Assembly (NCBI RefSeq): GCF_001544975.2
Contig: NZ_FCOG02000006.1
Coordinates: 1 to 64,000 of the forward strand
Reading direction: 5' to 3'
DNA length: 64,000 nt
Source: Caballeronia arationis
GTDB taxonomy: Bacteria > Pseudomonadota > Gammaproteobacteria > Burkholderiales > Burkholderiaceae
Every line of letters starts with the position of its first letter. Position 1 is the first letter of the stretch. A program made the position numbers and the translations under genes. This document shows, one piece after another, positions 36,776 to 46,228 of this stretch. The notes under the pieces are model-generated. The model ran no database searches and had not been told where the DNA came from. It saw only the letters and a list, made by a program, of their open reading frames with translations.

Positions 36776-37849
36776 ATGACCCGGACCCAATCCTTCGCGC
36801 GCGGCCTGCTGCCGGCGCTCGCCGTCACTGCGCTGTCGGCAGCCGCCATGCCCGTTCAAGCCGCAGACGCCGTCGTCCTTTATACCGCCGACGGCCTGGA
36901 GAACCTCTACAAGGACGTGCTGCCCGCGTTCGAGAAGAAGGAGGGCGTGAAGGTCAACATCGTCACGGCGGGCAGCGGGGAAGTCGTGAACCGCGCAACC
37001 GTCGAAAAGGATTCGCCGAAAGCCGACGTGATCGTCACGCTGCCGCCGTTCATCCAGCAGGCGTCGCAGTCGGGCCTCTTGGAGCCGTACCAGAGCGTGA
37101 ACTACAAGAACGTGCCCGCGATCGCGAAGGCGCCCGACGGCGCGTGGGCAACCTTCGTCAACAACTATTTCTCGTTTGCGATCAATCCCGAAGTCACGAA
37201 GACCGCGCCGAAGACCTTCGCCGACCTGCTGCATCGCGACTACAGCGGCAAGGTCGCGTATTCGAACCCGGCGACGGCCGGCGACGGCATGGCCGTGATC
37301 ATCCTGACCTCGGCGCTGATGGGCGAGGACAACGCGTTCGACTACCTGAAGAGGCTGGAGCAGAGCGCGAAGTTCCATACGAAGGGCACGGGCTACCTCG
37401 ACGTGCTGCTCTCGCGCAACGAGATCGCGTTTGCGAACGGCGACCTGCAGATGGACCTCGACGACGCCGCCAACGGCGGTCTGTCGATCAAGCCGCTGTT
37501 TCTCTCGCACAAGGCGGGCGAAGCGCCGACCACGTTCCAGTTGCCGTACGGCATCGGCCTCATCAAGAACGGGCCGAACCAGCCGGCGGGCAAGAAGCTG
37601 ATCGACTATCTGATGTCGACGGACGTGCAGTCGAAGGTGCCGGACATCTACGGCATCCCGGCCCGCACCGACGTGCCGCTTGCCGGCAAGAACGGCGAGA
37701 CCGTCAAGCACGCGATCGCGGGCGTCAGGCTGATTCCGGTCGACTGGAACCAGGTCATGGAGAAGAAAGCGGGCTGGACCGCGCGCTGGAAGAACGAGGT
37801 GATCGGCAATTCCGGCAAACAGGTCGAAGTCGTCAAGCCGAAGTCGTGA
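36776..37849 (+). CDS. phnS: 2-Aminoethylphosphonate ABC transporter, periplasmic binding protein
   Basis: A 357-residue binding protein with a signal peptide (cleaved near VQAAD, about residue 29). It belongs to the iron/thiamine/phosphonate-type SBP group: VVLYTADGLENLYKDVLPAF, VTAGSGEVVNRA, KADVIVTLPPF and GKVAYSNPATAGDGMA are typical of PhnS for 2-aminoethylphosphonate. The start at 36776 gives the signal peptide directly. It is the first gene of phnSTUV, with its stop overlapping the phnT start. No Pho box was found by eye upstream. Confidence 0.87.
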   Translation: MTRTQSFARGLLPALAVTALSAAAMPVQAADAVVLYTADGLENLYKDVLPAFEKKEGVKVNIVTAGSGEVVNRATVEKDSPKADVIVTLPPFIQQASQSGLLEPYQSVNYKNVPAIAKAPDGAWATFVNNYFSFAINPEVTKTAPKTFADLLHRDYSGKVAYSNPATAGDGMAVIILTSALMGEDNAFDYLKRLEQSAKFHTKGTGYLDVLLSRNEIAFANGDLQMDLDDAANGGLSIKPLFLSHKAGEAPTTFQLPYGIGLIKNGPNQPAGKKLIDYLMSTDVQSKVPDIYGIPARTDVPLAGKNGETVKHAIAGVRLIPVDWNQVMEKKAGWTARWKNEVIGNSGKQVEVVKPKS

Positions 37850-38931
37850 ATACGCTCGCTCTTGCGCCCGCCGCCCGCGAGGACGGCGCGGCCAGCCGCA
37901 CGCACGGTGCTCTGGGCGTGCACATCGACCGGCTGACGGTGCGCTTCGGCACGCGCACCGTGCTCGACGACCTGTCCCTCACGATCCAGCGCGGCGAACT
38001 GCTGACCGTGCTCGGCAAGAGCGGCTGCGGCAAGACCACGCTCCTGCGCTTCATCGCCGGCTTCGTCGCCGCCGACGGCCTCGCGGGCACGCTGACCGTC
38101 GCGGGCCGCGATCTCACGCACGTCGCGCCGCATCAGCGCAATCTGGGCCTGCTGTTCCAGAGCTACGCGCTTTTTCCGCATCTGTCCGTGTTCGAGAACG
38201 TCGCGTTCGGGCTGCGCGCGCGGCGCCTGAAGGCGGGCCAGATCGCGCGGCGCGTCGCCGATGCGCTCAAGCTCGTGCAGCTCGGCGACGCCGGCCACGT
38301 GATGCCGGCGCAACTGTCGGGCGGCATGCAGCAGCGCGTGGCGCTGGCGCGCGCGCTCGTGATCGAGCCGGACGTGCTCCTGCTCGACGAGCCGCTCTCC
38401 GCGCTCGATGCGAACCTGCGCGCGTCGGTGCGCTCGGAACTGAAGGCACTGCACGAGCGCCTGCCGAACCTGACGATCGTCTGCGTGACACACGATCAGG
38501 ACGACGCGCTCGTCCTCTCCGACCGCACGCTCCTGATGCGCGATGGCCGCATCGCGCAACTGGGCACGCCGCGCGAACTGTACGACGCGCCCGTCGATGG
38601 TTTCGTTGCGCGCTATCTTGGTGCGGCGAATCTGCTGCCGCCGCGCGTGGTGTTCCCGGTCGGGGACGCGCGTCATGCCGAACGCGAGCGCGTCGCGTGC
38701 TTGCGGCCCGAGCGGCTCGCGATCGTCCCGCTGGGCGCGGGGCAACTGCACGGCACAATCGCGTCGGTCGAGTGGTACGGCGCGGTGCTGTCGGTATCCG
38801 TCGCGCTCGATGCATATCCCGAAGAGCATGTTCTCGTCACGATGCAGCGCAATCACGCCGCGATGCCCGAAAAGGGCGCGCGGGTTTCCCTTCGCTACGA
38901 GGCAGCCGATGTCGTCCTTGTTCGTCCCTGA
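37846..38931 (+). CDS. phnT: 2-Aminoethylphosphonate ABC transporter, ATP-binding protein
   Basis: 361 residues. An ABC ATPase domain (Walker A GKSGCGKTT, Q-loop LLFQSYALFPHL, signature LSGGMQQRVALARAL, Walker B VLLLDEPLSALD, H-loop CVTHDQDD) is followed by a TOBE-like regulatory domain from about 260. It starts at a GTG that overlaps the phnS stop (GTGA), so translation is coupled. It energises the PhnUV permease at the inner membrane. Confidence 0.88.
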   Translation: MNTLALAPAAREDGAASRTHGALGVHIDRLTVRFGTRTVLDDLSLTIQRGELLTVLGKSGCGKTTLLRFIAGFVAADGLAGTLTVAGRDLTHVAPHQRNLGLLFQSYALFPHLSVFENVAFGLRARRLKAGQIARRVADALKLVQLGDAGHVMPAQLSGGMQQRVALARALVIEPDVLLLDEPLSALDANLRASVRSELKALHERLPNLTIVCVTHDQDDALVLSDRTLLMRDGRIAQLGTPRELYDAPVDGFVARYLGAANLLPPRVVFPVGDARHAERERVACLRPERLAIVPLGAGQLHGTIASVEWYGAVLSVSVALDAYPEEHVLVTMQRNHAAMPEKGARVSLRYEAADVVLVRP

Positions 38932-39829
38932 CGACGTTGCAGCCGATCCGCGTCTGGCAGCGCAGTTCGCCGCGCACGCGTCCGTAGTCCGGCGCCGCGA
39001 GCGCTACGCGCAGTGGCAGTTGCTCTTCATCCTGGTCGTGATTCTCGGGCCGCTCGTCGCGTATCCGCTCGCGCGGCTGGTGATCCTGAGCGTGAGCGCG
39101 CCCGGCGGCTTCAGCCTGCACGCGTACACAGCGTTCTTCGCGAATCCGGAGACGCGCGGCGTGATCGGCACGACGCTCGGCATCTTGTTCGCGAGCGCGG
39201 GTCTTGCGTCGCTGCTGGGCGTCGCACTCGCGTCGATGCTGTTCTTCCGCCCGTTTCCCGGCACGAAGCTGCTGACGCGCTTTCTCGAACTGTTCGTGGC
39301 GTTCCCGTCGATTCTGGTCGCGTTCACGCTGATCTTTCTGTACGGATCGCAGGGATCGGTGAGCATCGGCCTGCAGCGGATCTTTCATCTCGACGCTCCG
39401 CCGCTCGACTTCCTGTTCGGCATCGGCGGGGTGGTTCTCGCGGAAGTCGTGTTCTACGCCCCGTTCGTTGTCCGGCCGACGCTCGCGTCGTACGCGACGC
39501 TCGACATGCGGCTCGTCGAGGCCGCGAAAAGCCTCGGCGCGAACGGCTGGCAGGTCGCGTTCAAGGTGGTGCTGCCGCTTGCGTGGCCGGGCATCGCGGC
39601 GGGCACGATCCTCTGCTTCCTGCTGACCCTCAACGAATTCGGCATCCTGCTCGTGCTCGGCAGCGCGCATCTGATCACGCTGCCGATCGCGATCTACAGC
39701 GCCGCCACCGTCGATCTCGACCTCGCGACGGCCGCAGCCGGCTCGGTCGTGATGCTCGCGATGTCGCTGTCGCTGTACGCGCTGTATCGGCGGGTGAATC
39801 GCCGCACGGGAGGCCGCGATGGCCGCTAG
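38909..39829 (+). CDS. phnU: 2-Aminoethylphosphonate ABC transporter, permease
   Basis: 306 residues, six or so membrane helices, with the ABC permease EAA loop at about residue 210 (EAAKSLGANGWQVAFKVVLP). The ATG at 38909 lies 23 bases before the phnT stop, preceded by GAGG, so the genes overlap. It pairs with PhnV to form the channel. Confidence 0.87.
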   Translation: MSSLFVPDDVAADPRLAAQFAAHASVVRRRERYAQWQLLFILVVILGPLVAYPLARLVILSVSAPGGFSLHAYTAFFANPETRGVIGTTLGILFASAGLASLLGVALASMLFFRPFPGTKLLTRFLELFVAFPSILVAFTLIFLYGSQGSVSIGLQRIFHLDAPPLDFLFGIGGVVLAEVVFYAPFVVRPTLASYATLDMRLVEAAKSLGANGWQVAFKVVLPLAWPGIAAGTILCFLLTLNEFGILLVLGSAHLITLPIAIYSAATVDLDLATAAAGSVVMLAMSLSLYALYRRVNRRTGGRDGR

Positions 39830-40649
39830 TCCACAGCCGCTCGCGCTCGCCGCCTCGAAGCCGCGCAAATTGCTCGGCGCCGTGTTCACGGGGTTCGTCG
39901 CGCTGCTGTGCTTCTGGCTCTTCGTGTTGCCGGTGCTCGTGGTGGCGGCGTCGAGCGTGGCGTCGCACTGGTCGGGCACGATCCTGCCGGACGGCGTGTC
40001 CATGCGCTGGTTCGAGCGCCTCGGATCGAGCGACTTCGATGCGCTCACGACGAGCCTTCAAATCGGTTTCGGCGTATCGGTGCTTGGCACGTTGCTCGGG
40101 CTGTGGCTCGCGCTCGCGCTGGAAGGCCGCGACCGGCGCGGCCTCGGCGCGCTCGTCGACGCCGTCGCGATGATGCCCAACGGCGTGCCGAGCGTCGTGC
40201 TCGGCTTGTCGGTGCTGATCGCGTATCACAAGAAGCCGGTCGATCTGTCGGGATCGGCGGCGATAGTCGTGCTGGTGCAACTGGCGCTCGTGCTGCCGTT
40301 CTGCTACCGGAGCGCGGCCGCCGCGCTGCGCCCCGAGCTGACCGTGCTGCGCGAAGCCGCTGCGAGCCTTGGCGCACCGCCGCGCATGGTGCTCGCGAGC
40401 GTCGTGCTGCCGCAACTGGTGCCGGCGATCCGAGCGAGCCTTGCGCTCGGCTTCGCGCTGTCGCTCGGCGAACTCGGCGCGACGCTGACCGTCTATCCCC
40501 CGGGTTTCGCGACCGTGCCGATCGTCGTGGTCGGGCAGGTGAATCGCGGCTACTACCTGCCGGCGTCGGCGCTGGCGCTGATTCTGCTGGCCGTCTCGCT
40601 TGCCGCGCTGCTGCTGATCGCCGCGCGCGTGCCGCGCCGGCGCGGCTGA
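39819..40649 (+). CDS. phnV: 2-Aminoethylphosphonate ABC transporter, permease
   Basis: 276 residues with about six membrane helices and its own EAA loop (EAAASLGAPPRMVLASVVLP). The ATG at 39819 overlaps phnU by 11 bases. It is the last gene of the operon; the catabolic genes that often follow (phnW, phnX or a regulator) are not in the window, so degradation of the substrate must be coded elsewhere. Confidence 0.87.
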   Translation: MAASPQPLALAASKPRKLLGAVFTGFVALLCFWLFVLPVLVVAASSVASHWSGTILPDGVSMRWFERLGSSDFDALTTSLQIGFGVSVLGTLLGLWLALALEGRDRRGLGALVDAVAMMPNGVPSVVLGLSVLIAYHKKPVDLSGSAAIVVLVQLALVLPFCYRSAAAALRPELTVLREAAASLGAPPRMVLASVVLPQLVPAIRASLALGFALSLGELGATLTVYPPGFATVPIVVVGQVNRGYYLPASALALILLAVSLAALLLIAARVPRRRG

Positions 40650-40972
40650 CTGCATCGTGGGTTGTCGTTGCGCGCCTGCACGCAAGCGCAGAAGATATGC
40701 CTCTTTCGGGTGCAAACATCAGGATCACGAAGCAGTTCGACGCAGCCTCCGCCGCTCGCCCTACGTTGAAAATGTTACAGAATCAAGCACGTTTCGCGTG
40801 AGCTGTGTCGAAAAATCATCCATCGTGCGGTCATACCAAAAAAAATAGAAATAGCGTAACCTGCACCTTCACCCATGCCACGGGCGCCTGGCGTGGACCG
40901 CCGCCTTCCGTTCGGGAATGCGCGGCACGCGCCTTGCCCCGTTGCATACGCTGCAAAAAACCGGAGGCTTCG
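40650..40972. other. Intergenic region upstream of glycogen phosphorylase
   Basis: 323 bases between phnV and glgP on the same strand. AT-rich for the window, with an A-run (about 40840-40849) and TTGAAAATGTTACAG near 40764. It probably holds the glgP promoter, but I cannot place one with certainty; no gene is seen. Confidence 0.4.
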
Positions 40973-43426
40973 ATGACATCCGTCGACCTGGAATTCGACC
41001 AGCTCAACAGTACTGTCGACGCGCTGCGGCGCTCCATTTCAAACCGCCTGATGTACGGCGTCGGCAAGGATGCAGTGACCGCGCAGCCGCGCGACTGGCT
41101 GCATGCGGTCGAACTGGCGGTGCGCGACCGGCTCGTCGCGCGCTGGATGCGCACCACGCGCCAGCAATACGAACAGGACGTCAAGCGCGTCTATTATCTG
41201 TCGATGGAGTTCCTGATCGGCAGAACCTTCACTAACGCGCTGCTTGCGCTCGGCATCCACGACGAGGTGCGCGACGCGCTCTCGGGCCTGGGCGTCGACA
41301 TCAACGCGCTGGAGGATCTCGAACCGGACGCGGCGCTCGGCAACGGCGGGCTCGGGCGGCTGGCGGCGTGTTTCCTCGATTCGATGGCGACAGTCGGCAT
41401 TCCGGGCTTCGGCTACGGAATCCGTTACGAATACGGCATGTTCCGGCAGACCATCGTCGACGGCAATCAGGTCGAGACGCCCGATTACTGGCTGCGCGCA
41501 GGCAATCCGTGGGAGTTCCCGCGTCCCGAAGTGGTCTATCTGGTTCATTTCGGCGGCCGCACGGTGCAGTACGACGACCGCACCGAGTGGATCGAGACCG
41601 AGCACGTGAACGCGATGGCGTACGACACCGTCATCCCCGGCTTCGCGACCACCGCGACCAACACGCTGCGGCTCTGGTCCGCGCGCGCAACCGACGAATT
41701 CGATCTCTCCGCGTTCAACCAGGGCGACTACCGGCGCGCGGTGGAGGCGAAGAACACGTCGGAACACGTGTCGCGCCTGCTCTATCCGGACGACTCCACG
41801 CAGGCGGGCCGCGAGCTGCGACTGCGCCAGGAATATTTCTTCGTCTCGGCGACCATGCAGGACCTGATCCGCCGCTACCAGCGCACGCATTCGCACTTCG
41901 GGCGCCTCGCGGAAAAAGTCGCCGTGCACCTGAACGATACGCATCCGGTGCTCGCGATCCCCGAACTGATGCGGCTTCTGGTCGACAAACATCGCGTGCC
42001 GTGGGACAAGGCGTGGAAGCTCGTGCAACAGATGTTTTCGTACACGAATCACACGCTGATGCCCGAGGCGCTCGAAACGTGGGACGTCGAGATGCTCGCG
42101 CGCCTCTTGCCGCGCCATCTGGAAATCATCTTCGATATCAACGCGCAGTTTCTCAAGCAGGTCACCGAGAAATTCGGCCGCGACGTCGATCTGATCCGCC
42201 GCATCTCGCTCGTCGACGAATACGGCCAGCGCCGTGTGCGCATGGCGCATCTCGCGATTGTCGCGAGCCATAAGGTGAACGGCGTGTCGAAGCTCCACTC
42301 GCAGTTGATGACGCAGAACATCTTCTCCGACTTCGCGCGCATGTATCCGGAGCGCTTCACCAACGTGACGAACGGCATCACGCCGCGCCGCTGGCTCGCG
42401 CAGGCGAGTCCGTCGCTGTCGTCGCTGATCGACGAGCGGCTTGGGCCGCGCTGGCGCACCGATCTGTTCGAGCTCGGACGCCTGCGCGAGTGGCGCGACG
42501 ATCCCGATTTCCGCAAAGCCTTCCACGAAGCGAAGTTCGCGAACAAGCTGCGACTCGTCGAGCGAGCGAAGCGCGAGACCGGCTCGATCATCGACCCGAA
42601 CGCGCTTTTCGATTTGCAGGTCAAGCGCATCCACGAATACAAGCGGCAGTTGCTCAACATCCTGCATGTGATCGTGCGCTACAACCGCATCCGCGAGGAG
42701 CCGGAGCGCGACTGGACGCCGCGCGTCGTCATGTTCGCGGGCAAGGCGGCGTCCGCATACAAGATGGCGAAGAACATCATCAAGCTCATCAACGACGTCG
42801 CGAAGAAGATCAACGCGGACCCGCTAATCGGCGACCGGCTGAAGGTGGGCTTCATTCCGAACTACGGCGTGAGCGTGGCGGAACTCATCATTCCCGCAGC
42901 CGATCTGTCGCAGCAGATCTCGATGGCCGGCACGGAAGCGTCTGGCACCGGCAACATGAAGCTCGCGCTGAACGGGGCGCTGACCATCGGCACGCTGGAT
43001 GGCGCGAACATCGAAATCTGCGATGCTGTCGGCCGCGAGAACATGTTCGTGTTCGGCCATTCGACCGACGAGATCGAGTCGTTGCGTGCGGCGGGTTATC
43101 GGCCGCGGCAGATCTACGAGAGCAATCCGGAATTGAAGGTTGCGCTCGACCAGATCCGGCTCGGACATTTTTCGCCTGACGAGCCGCATCGCTTCTACGA
43201 CATCTTCCACACGCTCGTGGACTGGGGCGACCACTATATGGTGCTCGCCGATTTCGACAGCTTCGACAAAACGCAGGCCGAAGTCGACGCGAAGTTCCTC
43301 GACAAGGAAGCGTGGACGAGAAGCGCGATCGAGAACGTTGCGGGGATGGGCATTTTCTCGTCGGACCGGACGATCGGGGAGTACGCGAAGGAAATCTGGC
43401 ACGTAGAGCCGCTCGACCTCGGCTGA
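40973..43426 (+). CDS. glgP: Glycogen/starch/alpha-glucan phosphorylase
   Basis: An 817-residue PLP enzyme that releases glucose-1-phosphate from the ends of glycogen or maltodextrin. Family motifs are intact: [38 protein letters not shown], and the PLP lysine at about residue 663 in [19 protein letters not shown], followed by TLDGANIEI. Length fits bacterial phosphorylases. The ATG at 40973 has GGAGG upstream; the frame is open before it but non-family. It stands alone, without other glg genes here. Confidence 0.95.
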   Translation: MTSVDLEFDQLNSTVDALRRSISNRLMYGVGKDAVTAQPRDWLHAVELAVRDRLVARWMRTTRQQYEQDVKRVYYLSMEFLIGRTFTNALLALGIHDEVRDALSGLGVDINALEDLEPDAALGNGGLGRLAACFLDSMATVGIPGFGYGIRYEYGMFRQTIVDGNQVETPDYWLRAGNPWEFPRPEVVYLVHFGGRTVQYDDRTEWIETEHVNAMAYDTVIPGFATTATNTLRLWSARATDEFDLSAFNQGDYRRAVEAKNTSEHVSRLLYPDDSTQAGRELRLRQEYFFVSATMQDLIRRYQRTHSHFGRLAEKVAVHLNDTHPVLAIPELMRLLVDKHRVPWDKAWKLVQQMFSYTNHTLMPEALETWDVEMLARLLPRHLEIIFDINAQFLKQVTEKFGRDVDLIRRISLVDEYGQRRVRMAHLAIVASHKVNGVSKLHSQLMTQNIFSDFARMYPERFTNVTNGITPRRWLAQASPSLSSLIDERLGPRWRTDLFELGRLREWRDDPDFRKAFHEAKFANKLRLVERAKRETGSIIDPNALFDLQVKRIHEYKRQLLNILHVIVRYNRIREEPERDWTPRVVMFAGKAASAYKMAKNIIKLINDVAKKINADPLIGDRLKVGFIPNYGVSVAELIIPAADLSQQISMAGTEASGTGNMKLALNGALTIGTLDGANIEICDAVGRENMFVFGHSTDEIESLRAAGYRPRQIYESNPELKVALDQIRLGHFSPDEPHRFYDIFHTLVDWGDHYMVLADFDSFDKTQAEVDAKFLDKEAWTRSAIENVAGMGIFSSDRTIGEYAKEIWHVEPLDLG

Positions 43427-43565
43427 CGACTGACGGCGCGAGCCGCCCGGACTTTGGGCGGGAACGTGAGGGCGAAGGCGACCGCTTCGGTCACTTCGCT
43501 TGCATGATATCGAGACGCGGCTGAACGGCTCGCCCGGGTTCACGGCGCTCGAAGCAACCTTCGCG

Positions 43566-43973
43566 TCAGCTCGCTGACGGAGCCGCGTTCTGTGCGTGCT
43601 TCTCGATCGCTTGATGCACGAGCCCGGCGACGCGGTCGGCGAATTCCTGGTCCTTCGTGATGAGCACTTCGCGCTCGCCGTCGGGCGTCGTCACGAGCAA
43701 CTGATAGATGACGTCCTGCGTGATCCACGACAGATAACCGACCACGGCAATCATCACACCAAGCACGAGCGCGGGCCCCGAGCCCGTGATCGCGCCCGCG
43801 ACGAGCGTCGCGAATCCGATCGCCGCCATGATGATCGGCAGAGGCTTCTTGCGTGCAATGCGCACGACGCGCGCCGAACGCAGATCGCGCAGTGGAAACA
43901 TCTGACCGGCCGCGGAGAGGCCGGCGCGCGACAGCGTGACGCCACGTTCGTTGAATGGAGGTTCCGTTTGCAT
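43566..43973 (-). CDS. DUF6232-like two-helix membrane protein
   Basis: 135 residues. A short N-terminal beta part ([26 protein letters not shown]), then two membrane helices (about 47-63 and 68-86), then a beta strand/helix tail ([20 protein letters not shown]). This PH-like plus two-helix build matches DUF6232 proteins of unknown function. It converges with glgP and is divergent from the YCII gene. Confidence 0.75.
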   Translation of the reverse strand: MQTEPPFNERGVTLSRAGLSAAGQMFPLRDLRSARVVRIARKKPLPIIMAAIGFATLVAGAITGSGPALVLGVMIAVVGYLSWITQDVIYQLLVTTPDGEREVLITKDQEFADRVAGLVHQAIEKHAQNAAPSAS

Positions 43974-44150
43974 CGAATGGGAAAAAGCGGCTGAAAGAAG
44001 CGCGCAGATTACCAGACGCGGCGCCGCTTTTGTATTGCGCCGGTGCCACAGGCGGACGGTCGAACGTGAAAGCCGAAATTTTTTCGCGCGGCGTGTCGAT
44101 TCGCGCGCTCCTCAAACGACGATCCATTGAGCCCATTCCTGGAGACGTCG

Positions 44151-44519
44151 ATGAAATACCTTTGTCTGATCTATTACGACGAACGCAAGCTCGACGCGCT
44201 GTCGCCGCCGGAATTCGATGCGCTCGTCAGCGAGTCGGTCGCCTACGACGAAACGATGCGCGAAAGCGGCCATTACGTCACCTCGAATGCGCTGCAGCCG
44301 GCTCAGACCGCGAAGTCGCTGCGCCCCCGGGACGGCCGTGTTTCCGTGACGGATGGCCCGTTTGCCGAGACCAAGGAGCAGCTTGGCGGTTTCATACTGA
44401 TCGAGGCGAAGGATCTGGACGACGCGATTCGCGTGGCATCGAACATTCCGCCGGCGCGCCTCGGCTGCGTGGAAGTGCGGCCGGTCAGGGATCTGAGCGG
44501 CTGGGGCGGCCCGGCTTGA
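44151..44519 (+). CDS. YCII/DGPF-domain protein
   Basis: 122 residues with the domain's name motif [14 protein letters not shown] and the start [11 protein letters not shown]. Such small alpha/beta-barrel-like proteins are often called PhnB or sigma-factor-associated; function is unproven, possibly a small-molecule enzyme. The ATG at 44151 has GGAG upstream. Followed after 50 bases by a VOC-family gene, probably in one transcript. Confidence 0.88.
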   Translation: MKYLCLIYYDERKLDALSPPEFDALVSESVAYDETMRESGHYVTSNALQPAQTAKSLRPRDGRVSVTDGPFAETKEQLGGFILIEAKDLDDAIRVASNIPPARLGCVEVRPVRDLSGWGGPA

Positions 44520-44569
44520 GCGCGGAATTGCGCCTTCGTGGGGGAAACTTTTTTTGCAGGAGAGAAACG

Positions 44570-44962
44570 ATGCAACACGACCTTCTTAAAACCAGCCGCG
44601 CCTTCAGCGGCTATTCGGTGAACGACATCGCGAAGGCACAGGCCTTCTACGGCGAGACGCTCGGGCTGGCGGTTTCCGAATCGAACGGACTGCTGACGCT
44701 GCGCCTCGCGGGCGGCAACAATGTGCTGCTTTACCCGAAGCCGAACCACACGCCGGCGACGTTCACGGTGCTCAATTTCCCTGTGGAGAGTGTCGACGAT
44801 GCCGTCGATACGCTCACGAAACGCGGCGTGGCATTCGAACACTACGACGAGCCCTCGCTGAAAACCGACGCCAGAGGCATTTGCCGCGCGAGCGGCGGAC
44901 CGGTGATCGCGTGGTTCAAGGATCCGGCGGGTAATGTGCTTTCGGTGCTGGAAGCGGATTGA
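44570..44962 (+). CDS. VOC-family (glyoxalase/bleomycin-resistance fold) protein
   Basis: 130 residues with paired beta-alpha-beta-beta-beta modules: [20 protein letters not shown] at the start and [15 protein letters not shown] at the end, where Glu may be a metal ligand. Members bind metal and handle many substrates; the reaction here is not known. AGGAGAG precedes the ATG. Paired with the YCII gene upstream. Confidence 0.88.
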   Translation: MQHDLLKTSRAFSGYSVNDIAKAQAFYGETLGLAVSESNGLLTLRLAGGNNVLLYPKPNHTPATFTVLNFPVESVDDAVDTLTKRGVAFEHYDEPSLKTDARGICRASGGPVIAWFKDPAGNVLSVLEAD

Positions 44963-45028
44963 TGGAGCGGGGCGGCGAGCCAGGATGCGTCACCTTGGCA
45001 ACAGAGGCGGCGCATCACTGCATGTGCA

Positions 45029-45349
45029 TCAAAGGCCGAACTTCTTGAGAAAGCCGGGAAGCAGTTGCGCGATGAAAACAGCGGAAACGACCCAGACGAT
45101 GACCGAGTTCTTGGCTTCCAGCACGTCTGCCTTGGTGGCGTAGTTGGACTTTACGACGGCCATGTCGACCTTCAAGTCGGCCACATCGGTCTTCAAGATG
45201 GATACATCTGTTTTCAAGACAGACACATCGATCTTCAAAACTGATACGTCTGCCTTCAAGACCGATACGTCGGTCTTCAAGACGGCCACATCGGTTTTCA
45301 CTGTCGTGAGATCCGACTCGAGATGCGATACGCGTTCTATCAGTTCCAT
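45029..45349 (-). CDS. Heptad-repeat coiled-coil protein with C-terminal membrane anchor
   Basis: 106 residues. The start at 45349 is chosen for the AGGAG site nine bases before it. Residues 12-67 are eight consecutive seven-residue units, mostly of the form TDVSVLK, in which hydrophobic residues fall at coiled-coil a/d positions. Then comes a linker (SNYATKADVLEAKN) and one membrane helix (about 83-101) ending in KKFGL. It looks like a small tail-anchored coiled coil, as in DUF1640-type proteins. The units are 21 bases in DNA, so copy number could change without frameshift. Confidence 0.78.
   Translation of the reverse strand: MELIERVSHLESDLTTVKTDVAVLKTDVSVLKADVSVLKIDVSVLKTDVSILKTDVADLKVDMAVVKSNYATKADVLEAKNSVIVWVVSAVFIAQLLPGFLKKFGL
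45149..45316 (-). repeat. Eight 21-bp in-frame tandem repeats
   Basis: The 168 bases coding residues 12-67 of the coiled-coil protein divide into eight 21-base units. On the plus strand each carries a form of TCGGTCTTCAAGAC. The units differ by a few bases, the first being the most divergent. Confidence 0.85.
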
Positions 45350-45860
45350 ATTCGATTGCTCCTGCCCTGATCGTCGAACGAGGCGCCCCCGGCGCGAGGG
45401 ATAATCCTGAGGAGCGTTCCCATTCCCGTTCTCCGATTCAACACTCCTCATCTTATCAAAGTTGCGAAAAAAAACGATCTGATCATCGTGCTGTTCGGGT
45501 CTCGTTTTCATCGATCGAGCGGCGTTCCAGGTCATGCGATTCGGTGCGATATTCGTTCGGACTGCTGCGCCTTTTCAGCGCCTGAATTCATCTTCATACA
45601 ACTCTGTCTTGTGTCCCGACGGGGTCTTGGTCGTGACCCGCGAGATTCGGAAAAGCGCCCCAAAATGCACCCAGGTCTGCGACAAATCCGTTGGCTCTTT
45701 ATACCTGCGACAAGCGTCCCGGCGAAACTCTGCCAAACGGCCATCACGCGACCGAAGTCCGGGAATACCCTTGCTGAGAATAGTGCCAAATCTTGCATAT
45801 CGGAGTTTATCGATATATAGTTCGACTCAAGACGATTCTTAAAGCCCCATCGGCAATCAC
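45350..45860. other. Gene-free divergent region
   Basis: 511 bases between the coiled-coil gene and the ArsR-type gene. Clearly less GC-rich than the surroundings. The frames found here are short, cysteine-rich and without a ribosome site, so I see no gene. It should hold promoters for both flanking genes and includes the palindrome near 45797-45816. Confidence 0.45.
45797..45816. promoter_or_regulatory. Candidate operator of the ArsR-type regulator
   Basis: ATATCG (45797-45802) and CGATAT (45811-45816) form an inverted repeat with an 8-base centre, 45 bases before the regulator's ATG. Imperfect palindromes of this AT-rich type are usual ArsR-family binding sites. Inference from position and symmetry only. 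Confidence 0.5.
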
Positions 45861-46157
45861 ATGGACATCGACGCGATTCACAAAGCCCTGGCCAATCCGG
45901 TCCGGCGGGAGATTCTCGCCTGGCTGAAGGAGCCGGAGGTGTATTTCAGCCGGCAGGAACTGCCGCTGGCGAATGGCGTGTGCGCGGGTCAGATCGACGA
46001 GCGCTGTGCAATGTCCCAATCGACCGTTTCAGCGCATCTCGCCACGCTGCACAAGGCGGGGCTCGTGACCTCGAAGCGGATCGGCCAGTGGGTCTTTTTC
46101 AAACGCGACGAGGCCGTGATCCAGGCGTTCCTCGATCACATCAACAAGGGTCTGTAG
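45861..46157 (+). CDS. ArsR-family winged-helix regulator
   Basis: 98 residues. The fold starts with IHKALANPVRREILAWLKEP and has the recognition helix in SQSTVSAHLATLHKAGLV and the wing KRIGQWVFFKRD. Two cysteines (Cys41 in NGVCAGQ, Cys49 in DERCAMS) sit just before the recognition helix, where they could sense electrophiles or oxidants. Typical arsenic-site CxC is absent. It precedes an Old Yellow Enzyme gene by 71 bases on the same strand and likely controls it. Confidence 0.88.
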   Translation: MDIDAIHKALANPVRREILAWLKEPEVYFSRQELPLANGVCAGQIDERCAMSQSTVSAHLATLHKAGLVTSKRIGQWVFFKRDEAVIQAFLDHINKGL

Positions 46158-46228
46158 GAAGTTCGTGCAGGCGCTGAAAGTCGTCGAAGCCTTCCGAGTC
46201 CTTTCAAATTCATTAAGGATCACTATTC

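Noticed and set aside
45149-45316. Regular repeats that could suggest a CRISPR array
   Set aside because: The 21-bp units are contiguous, without spacers, and code an in-frame heptad repeat.
45488-45820. Possible 110-residue gene in the divergent region before the ArsR-type gene
   Set aside because: Cys/Pro/Arg-rich sequence, no ribosome site, no motif, and competing frames of equal length on both strands.
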